Below the pieces are notes generated by a model. The model worked only from the letters and a program-made list of their open reading frames with translations, had not been told where the DNA came from and ran no database searches. The translations under genes and the position numbers were made by a program. Source: Vicia villosa (Eukaryota > Streptophyta > Magnoliopsida > Fabales > Fabaceae). Taken from it: 64,000 nt of DNA. Within the stretch, counting starts at the first letter, position 1; each line of letters starts with the position of its first letter. Shown here piece after piece: positions 55,364 through 64,000 of this stretch. The stretch lies in assembly GCF_029867415.1 (NCBI RefSeq), contig NC_081186.1, positions 26,353,915-26,417,914 of the forward strand. The letters are read 5' to 3'.

Positions 55364-56887
55364 GAGTGAAAAGAAGGATAGAGACGTTGGGGAATGAAGT
55401 GATTCCGTGCAAAAAGGAAAATTTGAGTGGAAGTAGGATTTGAAAGAAAGTGTATGGTAGGGTTTGAAAAAAGAGATGTATAGAATAAAGTTAAGATTTG
55501 ATTTTGAAAGAAGGAGATTTGAAAAGAAAGGTAAAGATTTTTGAAAATAACAGAATATAGTATAAAAATTAGTGGGAAACAAAAGTAAATAATAATTTAC
55601 TTGTTACCAGTACAGTCTGATTCCCCGGACTATGCGCCTTCAAAAAGATTTAATTCTGTACCAATTGCGTCAGTACTATCACTACTAGAAAATGCCTTTT
55701 TAGCCACCTATTTTAGAGTCGGCCACCGACACCGACGCTAATAGTGTCGGCTTTTCCCACACTAACCGACTCTATCTTGGGATATATTTTTTAACTAATG
55801 ATTTTTTTACGTAGCGTAGGCCTAGCCGACTCTAAGTAGCAAAAATATTTTTAAATAGTATATAATTTAATTTGTAGTGTGTTCAATTAAATTACTTAGA
55901 GTCAGTCCTACCGACTCTAGTATTAAAAAAAAAATTTTTTTTTTAGTGTAAGTTTTTCTGACTCTATTATATAAAATATATAGTTATTTTTAGTTTAGTT
56001 ATAAATATTATTTAAATAAACAACTTAGAGTCGGCTCACTGACTCTATATATTAACGTAGATTTTAATTTTAATAAAATATTCAATAAATAATTTTCATT
56101 TCACTTTCCCTCTTAGATATTTTCATTTTCCCTCTCACGTTATTTTCACTTTCCCTCTCTATTTTCTCATATACCCTCATTTCAGAATTTCTCTCAGAAA
56201 CCCTAATCTTCTTCTCCTCTTCCCCTAATCCGTGAATCTAATAATCAACCAAGAATCTCTAAAATCTGAAATTCCCAAAACCATGTGATTCTCTAAAACC
56301 CGTAAACCCTTAATCGTGAAACCCTAATTCATTCATCAAATTTGTGAATCCCTGGTTCCAATTGAAGAATGTTTCGTTTAATGACTTGTTGATTTGAAGA
56401 TTCCAATCGTTTATTTCGATTCCCAAAATCAGTGAAGCCCTAATCCCTAATTCAAAGGTAACGCTTCTGTTTCGAGTTCTGTGTTGAGTTTTTTTCAAGT
56501 CATTTCCATGGAGTTCTAGTTTGTTTTTATGATATAATGATAGGTTTTATGTTTTCTGAATGTCGGTTTTCAAGAACTCAGATTCGTGGATGCATGATGA
56601 AGCAGCTGTTCATTGCAAGTTGATTGTTGTTTTGAAGTAAGTTTAAAGTTCTGGTTTTTGTTGAATGAAAAGCATTTTGGTTTTCATTGAATGATACTTT
56701 AAGTGGTAGAATGAAAGTCATTAACATTTTAGAGTGAGCATTCTGGTTTTTGTTGATCGATAATGTCACTATGTTTGAAGAGCTTGATATTTGTGAGTTT
56801 TTCATGTAATTTAAGAATCTCTCTCTTTCTGTCTCTCATAGATCATGTTTTATTCTTCTTTCTTTCAACTGATTGTTACCTAATCAG

Positions 56888-58110
56888 AATTTAGCTCGAG
56901 AAGCGGGATTGCAGGAGGCTTTTCCGAATTGGTTACGCAGGTAAAGATCTTTTTTCATTCATCGCCATTGTTATTTATTTATATTATTAAGTATTAGGTT
57001 CTTGTATTCTATATTTTTTTGAAGAATTAGGTTCTTGTAGTTTCCTCTATTGTAATCGTTTTTATGTTTTTTGTTTTCTCTCTAACCACTATTGTAATCG
57101 TTTTTATGTTTTATGTTCCTACTGTTGATATGATTTGTAATTTGTTTGATTTCAAGTGACTTATTGTTGATTTGGAATTTATCTTGAATGAGTGAGGGTA
57201 GCTGTTGTACAAAATAAAAAAGGATGTAGCTACGATGGATAGGTCATGGAATTCAAATAGACGAATCTACTGTTTGCTGATGAATTATTTTAGGGTGCAG
57301 CTGGGTAATCAGCTTAATTAAGCGCTTATTAGATAAACGCTTATTATATAATTGAATTTTTTTAAATAAATGATTATTATATAAGCCTATGTGTATAAAC
57401 TAATTTCATTAGTCAAAGAGGGAATGCGGTCATACTGTATTGTTGTAAGTCTATCATAGAAAACATATTAAAATAAGTTGAGAATAATGTCTCTTGGACA
57501 TGTCATATGTTCTAGTACTGCTGGTGTTAGTGTATAGTAGTTTTGATTACCATTTCCACCTTTTTCTTCTTTGCAAACCATAAGCTTCACTTGTCATTGC
57601 TTTCTTTAATACATACAACAACTATTGATGTGAATATGTTTCACACACAAATCATAAAACATACATACTCAATGTGAATAAATAACATAAGATTGAAAGA
57701 TTTTACTGATTATAAAACAAGCTTAAACCTTAATTGTCATAAATCTTAATTGTTTACTGTTTTCTCACATATTTCACTTTGCTTACATGTTTCTCTCGTA
57801 ATATTACTTACGTATCTTAATTCTTGGTGTTGTAGACATATATCAAAGACAACTATTTACCAAGGTTAGTCATCCCTACTCTTGACCCTAATAATACTCT
57901 GTTGTTGAATCGTTACAATTTATTTAAAGTTAGGCTGAGCCGACACCGTAGTTTGGTGAATTGTTTGTTAATTTGTAACCAAACTGAAGCAGGTTTGATA
58001 ATGCAACATTTTCAATTATTTCTCATCCTTAGTGCATTATTTTTCATTCTTCTGATAGTGCTTTGGTTGCATTATGAAGTGAAATGTCTGGTGGAATCTA
58101 AGATGTAAGA
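56888..58110 (+). pseudogene. Possible captured gene fragment inside the CACTA
   Basis: A 53-nt segment, 56888-56940, lies between a CCTAATCAG acceptor and a GCAG/GTAAAG donor and reads openly, for example LAREAGLQEAFPNWLRR. A later stretch from 57836, after a TTGGTGTTGTAG acceptor, reads openly as YIKDNYLPRLVIPTLDPNN and runs on for about 80 codons. The two do not join in the frames quoted, so the exon model is uncertain. It may be a host fragment or a decayed transposase. I do not recognise the gene. Confidence 0.3.
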
Positions 58111-58289
58111 ATTAAAGACGTAACTGCTATAAACACTGATGGCTTGTGATTCCACAGTTTGGTCTTGATGTAATTCAACAAGTATGTTCCTTTATTCAAT
58201 GCTAGTTCTTGCTTCTCTTCGACAAAATCATGACTACTAGTATGTGTAATGATAACTTGTTAACATTTACTTGGTTGAGTTTTTGACAG

Positions 58290-58680
58290 CACGGATCTGC
58301 AAGGAATATGGATTGGACTGAAGGATGATTCCATGTATACTCTGCTCTCTTCGTGTGCTATATGAGAAAGGATCAGTGCAATCATGAATGGTGTGGCATG
58401 GTAATATCATTTTTGTGTTTTCACTTTTTTCTATTGTGATTTTCACTTTTTTCTATTGTGATTTTCATATTTGATTAATTATTTTTATGGTGCCTTATCT
58501 GCAAGGAATGTGGATTGGACTGAAGGATGATTCCATGTATATTCTGCTCTCTTCATGTGTTATATGAGAAATGATCAGTGCAATCATGAATATTAGTGTG
58601 GTATGGTAATATCATTTGTATGTCTTCACTTTTATCTGTTGTGAATTTCATATTTGATTAATTATTTTTATGTTGCCTTG
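58290..58680 (+). repeat. Tandem duplication of ~205 bp in the CACTA interior
   Basis: ATCTGCAAGGAAT(A/G)TGGATT and following sequence to TTTGATTAATTATTTTTATG occur twice, with a few substitutions. The first copy has an additional internal doubling of CACTTTTTTCTATTGTGATT. Confidence 0.85.
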
Positions 58681-60059
58681 AAATTGGAATGACTATGATT
58701 TTATACTTATATTTCTGGTTGTTTAGAATGGTGTTGTAAGGCAACTTGCAACTCTAAAATGCATGTACATTTCTCTCATATTAGGTTACTTTGAAAGATG
58801 TTGGTCAATGAGAGTATAACATTATGCACCACTTTGGTATAATATTATGCACCACAGCAAGACCAATCCAATGTGTTGACTTTTCTTGATTGGCTTTGAC
58901 TTTAGTGTCGGCTAGGCTGACGCTAAAAGAATGTATTGACTGCCCTCGATTGACTTTAGAGTCGGTCAGGCTGATGCTAAAAGAATGCATTGACTATCCT
59001 TGATTGACTTTAGAGTCGGTCTAAACAACGCTAAACGTTTTTGTTGACTTATGTTTGTAGATTATAGTGTCGGTTGTGCCGACGCTAAATGAAAATCTGA
59101 CTTTTATGAATTTACTATAACGGCGGCCGTCGGACGCTAAATTAAATTGTTGACTTCTATTAGTTGACTTTAGAGTCGGCTTGTGCAACACTAAGGATAA
59201 TAGTAGACTTTTTATGTTTTTAAAAAACGCAGCGTCAGTGGTTTTAGTGTCCATCTTACCTCGGTTAGGCGGACGCTACTTAGCGCCGGCTTCTCTTAGG
59301 CCGACTCTACTGTTTAGCTTCCAATGTTTTATCCAAGGCCCGACACCGACGCTAACCCGACGCTACACACATATTAATGTCCGTTTTTTCACTGTTAGCG
59401 TCGGTAAACGGCCGACACTAATTAATGTTTTTCTAGTGGTGTATTTATCTGCAAATAAATCTCAAATAAACAGCGTGTGTGAAATGATAAACAGTAATTG
59501 GCGTTTGCGTAAGAATAAATTCAACAGCGAGCCAAAATACCGTATAAGAAAAATTCTAAAAACAAAGTATTCATAAATCAGGATATTTATGGAATAAAAA
59601 TCCAAGATTATATGAAACTCCCAATTTTTAGACAGAAGTCTGTTGCCTTCTTTTTTTGAAAAAAGACGCGGGCAAATTTTGGGGTATAACAGTTGCCCCT
59701 ATTCAATCTTCTTAAACCTGAAGAGATTGTTTGAAATCTGAAGGTAGAAGATGATTGAATATTTTAAATGCCCTGAAAATTTGCACTTACCTCGACCGGA
59801 AGTGATGCTGGAATTTGTCTTTGAATGTTGTCTGAGAAATGTTGTTGGCAGATCGAAACATCACCTGAGATGGGCTTTCAGATGCCACCTGGCAAATGTG
59901 TGGATGGTTTGTTCATCAGAATGAATCCATTGATTATATCTTGATGAAGGATTTGAAAACCTCTGCATTGACTGTTTCGGAACCGTCCGAGGTTACCATT
60001 TTAATTCTTGGAGGCTGATCGTTACGGAACTGTCCAAAGTTTTTCCGCTTTAGATTTTG

Positions 60060-60300
60060 AAAGTTGATCTATGAGGAACCGTCTGAGGTATCAGCTTTAG
60101 ATCTTTGATGGTAGATCGTTCTGGAACCGTCTAAGGTATCAGCTTTAGATCTTTGATGGTAGATCATTAAGGAACCGTCCAAGGTATCGACTTTAGATCT
60201 TTAATGGTAGATCATTAAGGAACCGTCTGAGGTATCAACTTTAGATCTTTGATGGTAGATCATTAAGGAACCGTCCAAGGTATCGACTTAGATCTGTGTT
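60060..60300 (-). repeat. 48-bp tandem repeat of Ogre 2, about five units
   Basis: Plus-strand unit GGAACCGTCTGAGGTATCA then (A/G)CTTTAGATCTTTGATGGTAGATCATTAA. Four copies carry GATCT and AGATC arms around loop TT(G/A)ATGGT. Same length as in Ogre 1 but a lower copy number and a different loop. Confidence 0.85.
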
Positions 60301-61500
60301 GGTATGTTTTTGAGTTGATATGTGATTTGAAAAGAGGGATCCCTTCAGAATGAATCTTTGGTTTGATTATATCTGAGAGGACTGTTCGTCTGAATAGAAT
60401 CCAGGGGAACACTGCATGTGATATGAGAACAGCTTTTCTGAGGATATTTGTCCACCTGAAAAAAAATCAAGTTAGTGACATGCAATGTTATGATGCATGT
60501 AATGTATGAGATTCTCGAACTAAAGGAGAAATATGCATGTTATGTATGCGTCTGTCATGAAACATTATATGCTGTGTATGAATATGTGTATGATGTATGA
60601 TGCATGATGCATGATGTATGCTGTTTTGAGCGAATCAAGCTTCTGTTTAGGAAAATAAATCCCTGCTAGCCATTTGGAAATGAAGGCATTGTGATCGTTG
60701 ATGATTTTTGTCGTCTTGATCGAGTATACTCGGCTGGGGACCTTCTTTGAGAACCAGGGTGCTCTATTGAAGGATCTTTGACTACCGCTTGGGGATGAAA
60801 GGTAATTTGAAAGTTCCGACTTTGATGCCCTTTGAAGTGGGAATGAGGAAGATGCATAATCCTCCGATGCACTATTTGACCAAGTCCTGGTGTGGAGACC
60901 ACACTTTCTGGGGATAGCACTCTTAAACAGCCCTGCTGGGAAATAAGATTTCTCAAATCACTTTGTTGGAGAGAAAAATCTCATTGAGGAACTTGCTGAG
61001 AAATGCATCTTTGTTGGGGATTTTTCTTCTGATGCTTGTTTCGGGATGATGTCCGAATGATTGGGACATTACCTGAATGCTATTCCTGTTTATTTTCTAG
61101 TAAACATCAATCATATTCAAATGCACATGTTCATTCAAAAATATCATTTGGGACGTTTACGTATTCAAAACAAAAAAAGTGAAAATGTTGATTTTTGAGC
61201 CTGAGCTGCATTGATTTTTTTGAAAAAGAGCCATAATAGGCTAATTAGTACAAGGAGACAAAAATCCTAGTAGTAGGAAATTGTCATAATGCTTTGAAAA
61301 ATATATAAAGAGAAATAGCTATGTGAAAACAATCCAGTCAAGTTTCAATTCTGCTATTGCCAATCTGTCTTCGAGCATCTCATCCTTCACTTGTTGGAAG
61401 AAAGTAATTGGACTGATCGGTGTCTTTGATGTGTTGATCCTGAAGGTGAGTAGGTAGCTAAATGGAACATAGTTGTACGCTTTATTCCCTAACTTTTGCC

Positions 61501-61639
61501 TAGGCCGCCTTTTCAGGTTTTCAGCCTACCGGGATAGTATTTATTTAGTCTCTAATTTTTGCCTGGATCGCCCTTTCAGGTTTTCAATCCACCGAGACGC
61601 TTATTTTTGCCTAAGTTGCCCTTTCAGGTTTTCAACTTA
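61501..61639 (-). other. Three covarying 28-nt hairpins after pol in Ogre 2
   Basis: Hairpins at 61501-61528, 61564-61591 and 61612-61639. Element-sense arms: TAGGCTG/CGGCCTA (one G-U), TGGATTG/CGATCCA (one G-U), TAAGTTG/CAACTTA. Loops AAAACCTGAAA(A/G)GG. Arm changes relative to Ogre 1 keep pairing. Confidence 0.8.
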
Positions 61640-61651
61640 GCGAGCTTTTCT

Positions 61652-62218
61652 TTAAGCGAAATACTTTTTCACTATGTCCGCATTTACAGGATGTGGGAAA
61701 TCCTCGCCATCCATAGTGGTAAGCAGCATGGCACCGCCGGAGAATATTTTCTTGATTACAAACGGTCCCTCATAAGTGGGAGTCCACTTGCCCCTGGGGT
61801 CACCTTGTGGTAGGATGATGCGTTTAACAACCAAACCACCGGTTTGGTATGCTTGACTTTTGACTTTCTTGTTGAAGGCTTTGATCATACGCTTTTGGTA
61901 CAACTGACCATGACAAATAGCTGCGAGTCTCTTCTCATCAATCAAGTTTATCTGGTCCAACCGAGTCTGAATCCAATCGTCTTCGCATAGATCGGCTTCT
62001 TTCATAATCCTTAGGGAAGGAATCTGAATTTCAATTGGAAGAACTGCCTCCATACCATAGACTAAGGAGAATGGAGTTGCCCCTGTTGAAGTACGCGCTG
62101 ATGTGCGATAACCATGAAGAGCAAAAGGTAACATCTCATGCCAGTCTTTGTAGGTTACTGTCATCTTTTGTATGATCTTCTTGATGTTCTTGTTGGCAGC
62201 TTCCACCGCGCCATTCAT
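61652..62218 (-). pseudogene. Ogre 2 integrase, C-terminal half
   Basis: 188 codons starting at the catalytic-glutamate block NGAVEAANK and including YGMEAVLPIE and YEGPFVIKKIFSGGAM. It is separated from the N-terminal half by a one-base deletion near 62222 (SSPYR-QR-stop versus SSPYRPKMNG in Ogre 1). Confidence 0.88.
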
Positions 62219-63615
62219 CTTTGGCGATATGGAGATGAATTATGATGTTTGATCTTGAACTGTGTGCAGAGTTCAGTGATAATTATGTTGTTTAAATTTG
62301 TGCCATTGTCTGTGATGATCCTTTCAGGGATGCCATACCGACAAATGAGATTGTGCTTGATAAATCGGACCACCACGTTCTTGGTGACAGAAGCAAATGA
62401 AGCTACTTCTACCCATTTTGTGAAGTAGTCAATAAAACGATGTCCGTTGGAGGCAGTAGGCTTGATTTCTCCGATCATATCAATACCCCACATTGCAAAA
62501 GGCCAAGGAGCCGTCAGGAAGTTTAATGGGACCGGAGGTACATGTACTTTGTCGGCATATAACTGGCATTTGTGACAGGTTCTGGAGTGATGATGGCAGT
62601 CTGTCTCCATGGTAGACCAATAATAACCTGCACTTAGGATCTTTTTAGCCATTGTATGTCCACTTGAATGAGTACCAAAAGCACCATCATGTATGTCTTC
62701 CATAATCTGTTCTGCTTCCTTCTTGTTTACACAACGAAGTAAAGTCGAGTCATGGTTGCGTTTGTATAGGGTTCCATTACTTAGGAAGAATTTGGCAGCA
62801 AATCTTCTTAGAAACTTTCTATCGTTAATGGATGCCCCTTCAGGGTACTCCTGAGTTTCGAGATATCTTTTTACTTCATGGAACCATGGTTTTTCTTCCG
62901 TTCCTTCGGCATTGATCTCATTGCAATAGGCTGGTTCATCCTGTCTGTAAATGGTGATCATCGGCGCCTCATTGTCCCACCTGACTTTGAACATGGATGA
63001 CATGGTAGCTAAGGCATCAGCTAGTTGATTTTCTTCGCGCGAGATATGTTCAAAAGTGATTTCTTCAAAGAAAGGAATCAAACTCAGCACATATTCTTTG
63101 TAAGGAATTAGATTCGGGTGCTTCGTGTCCCATTCCTTTTTTACTTGATAAATTACAAGTGCCGAGTCTCCGTAGACCTCCAGGAACTTGATTCTTAAAT
63201 CGATTGCAGCTTTGAGACCCAGAATACATGCTTCATACTCGGCTATATTGTTAGTGCAGTTGAAGCATAACCTGGCAGTGAATGGTGTATAACCTCCAGA
63301 AGCTCCATCAAAAACCATAGTCCATCGGGATCCTGGCTTGGGTCCTTCTTCCGGTCCTGGTTGTTCGTAGTCAGCAACTAGCATAATGTCTTCATCTGGG
63401 AAGTCAAAGTTCAATGCTTGATAATCGTCCACTGCTTGATGAGCCAGATGATCAGCTACCACACTCCCTTTGATTGCTTTTTGTGAAGTGTACTGGATGT
63501 CATACTCTGTTAAGATCATTTGCCATCTTGCTATTCTTCCAGAGAGAGCAGGTTTTTCGAACACATACTTGATAGGATCCATTTTGGAGATTAGGAAAGT
63601 GGTATGATTTAGCAT
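62215..63615 (-). pseudogene. Ogre 2 RNase H end, archaeal RNase H (deleted core) and integrase N-terminal half
   Basis: A 466-codon frame, open where Ogre 1 has stops. It contains HHCC (HSSGHTMAKK...CHKCQLYADKVHVPP), the first integrase aspartates (GIDMIG, IITDNGTN) and the aRNH start FDGAS. Fifteen residues after FDGAS (the NALGNGIGAVI block present in Ogre 1) are missing without a frame change. A second in-frame loss (HRFI-DYFTKW; Ogre 1 has LVAI in between) hits the integrase. Both losses probably inactivate their domains. Confidence 0.88.
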
Positions 63616-64000
63616 ATACTCTCTTAGTCGGCGAGCCGCCCATGCTAAGGCACAACAAGTTTTCTCGAGCAGTGAGTATCTTGTTTCACAATCGGTAAAC
63701 TTTTTGCTAAGATAGTAGATTGCATGCTCCTTTCAGCCGGACTCGTCATGTTGCCCCAGTACACACCCCATTGAATCTTCTAACACTGTTAGGTACATTA
63801 TCAGAGGTCTTCCTTCCACTGGTGGTAACAAGATTGGCGGTTTTTGAAGATATTCTTTGATCTTATCAAAGGCTAACTGGCATTTGTCATTCCATCTTTA
63901 GTTTGAAGATCGGCACACAAGTAGTAGTCATATGGGCAATAAATCTGGCTATGTAATTCAAACGTCCCAAGAATCCTCTGACTTGTTTCTCGGTACGGGG
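63616..64000 (-). pseudogene. Ogre 2 reverse transcriptase / RNase H, C-terminal part (cut by window)
   Basis: Homologous to Ogre 1 residues ~325-439. It contains a TGA in HDESG-stop-KEHAIYYLS and a deletion near 63898 that removes part of the QVERWND... region and shifts the frame. The active site lies beyond the window. Confidence 0.8.

Larger units (their letters stand above)
54727..55606 (-). other. 880-bp LTR segment absent from Ogre 1, with its own TATA box and micro-ORF
   Basis: The Ogre 1 LTR reads ACTGACTGTTACCAGTACAG without a break. Here ACTGACTGTT is followed by 880 bases and then TGTTACCAGTACAG. TGTT on both sides allows either an insertion with a short duplication or a deletion in Ogre 1. 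The segment's ACAGTA/CAGTAC words resemble surrounding LTR sequence, which favours a deletion in Ogre 1. It has a TATA box at 55356-55363 (minus). Confidence 0.65.
55680..59441. mobile_element. Non-autonomous CACTA transposon, 3,762 bp
   Basis: Ends CACTACTAGAAAA (left) and, on the other strand at the right, CACCACTAGAAAA. Target copies TAT lie at 55677-55679 and 59442-59444; the empty site GTACTATTTATCTG is present in the Ogre 1 LTRs (near 41215), proving the insertion. Both ends have arrays of AGAGTCGG/CCGACTCT and TTAG(A/C/T)GTCGG...GACGCTAA words, the subterminal repeats expected of CACTA elements. No transposase is visible. The interior has a promoter/leader-like stretch (56100-56230), splice-like exons and a ~205-bp duplication (about 58290-58490 and 58500-58680). 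Confidence 0.88.
51220..59691 (-). repeat. 3' LTR of Ogre 2, enlarged by a CACTA insertion
   Basis: Ends TGTCGCCC... (plus) and ...GGGGTATAACA at 59691. Without the 3,762-bp CACTA and one target copy it is about 4.7 kb, longer than Ogre 1 LTRs because of an 880-bp segment at 54727-55606. The LTR-end hairpin is at 51403-51434. The promoter position equivalent to Ogre 1 has TATAAATG at 53474-53481 (minus). Long stretches (51340-54700) align with the Ogre 1 LTR at reduced identity. Confidence 0.85.
59692..61651 (-). other. 3' untranslated region of Ogre 2, with polypurine tract
   Basis: Purine tract GAATAGGGGCAAC just before the LTR. It contains 48-bp repeats at 60060-60300, ATGTATG microrepeats near 60580-60620 and three hairpins at 61501-61639. 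It aligns with 21334-23360 of Ogre 1. No gene. Confidence 0.75.
51220..64000 (-). mobile_element. Ogre 2: Ogre/Tat element, 3' LTR and 3' part of pol (runs off window)
   Basis: Inserted in the integrase of copia 2; left target copy GAGAG (51215-51219). Order on the minus strand from 64000 down: RT (partial), RNase H/aRNH, integrase, 3' UTR, polypurine tract, 3' LTR. The pol is closely related to Ogre 1, but the LTR is more diverged and begins TGTCGCCCTCGG on the plus strand. Several internal deletions mark it as defective. Confidence 0.9.

Overview
The window is plant nuclear DNA made almost entirely of nested transposable elements. I found no host gene that I would defend. The Ogre/Tat-type Ty3/gypsy elements (giant size, extra ORF1, archaeal-type second RNase H, intron between protease and reverse transcriptase, tRNA-Arg-type primer site), together with Sirevirus/Maximus-like Ty1/copia elements, suggest a large-genome legume, most likely tribe Fabeae (pea, vetch, lentil, grasspea). 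The lineage is an inference from element families; the species cannot be read from the sequence.

Layout, left to right. 1-1373: 3' end and LTR of a SIRE-like copia element (+). 1374-6710: a decayed Tekay-like chromovirus (-), with 3' LTR, pol, protease and partial gag. 6711-7297: LTR fragment of element B (+). 7298-8048: partial 5' LTR of element A (+), whose non-coding interior runs through 9170, 14287-17440 and 41453-42365, and whose 3' LTR starts at 42366. Element A carries two insertions inside it. One is a gag-only copia element, 9171-14286 (TSD ATATC, LTRs that look identical). The other is a 24,012-bp Ogre, 17441-41452 (-, TSD GATAG). That Ogre has its ORF1 split by a 4,449-bp solo LTR, 31951-36399 (TSD ATAGA). 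The 3' LTR of element A is cut at 45463 by a second copia element (-). That copia is cut in its integrase at 51220 by a second Ogre (-, TSD copy GAGAG). The LTR of the second Ogre carries a non-autonomous CACTA transposon, 55680-59441 (TSD TAT, empty site visible in the sister LTRs). The deepest chain is Tekay > B > A > copia 2 > Ogre 2 > CACTA.

Coding content is retroelement gag, protease, RT, RNase H and integrase, mostly broken by stops and frameshifts. The intact or nearly intact exceptions are the 565-codon gag of copia 1, the long pol fragment of copia 2, an env-position ORF3 in copia 2 (one stop codon), and a 55-codon two-helix membrane micro-ORF inside the Ogre 2 LTR.

The least ordinary signal is RNA-like structure. 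Several sets of hairpins keep their loop constant while their stems change in a complementary way: three 28-nt hairpins after pol in both Ogres, four hairpins with an NATCTRT loop in the LTR of element A, and a hairpin near the LTR 3' end whose 12-nt loop (TGCTARCACCTT) is shared by two LTR families with entirely different outer stems. Where pairing needs G-U wobbles, they fit the element-sense strand. A second theme is paired GGAACCGGTTCC palindromes about 21-24 bp apart, placed upstream of TATA boxes in both copia LTRs and again in front of the internal ORF3 of copia 2.
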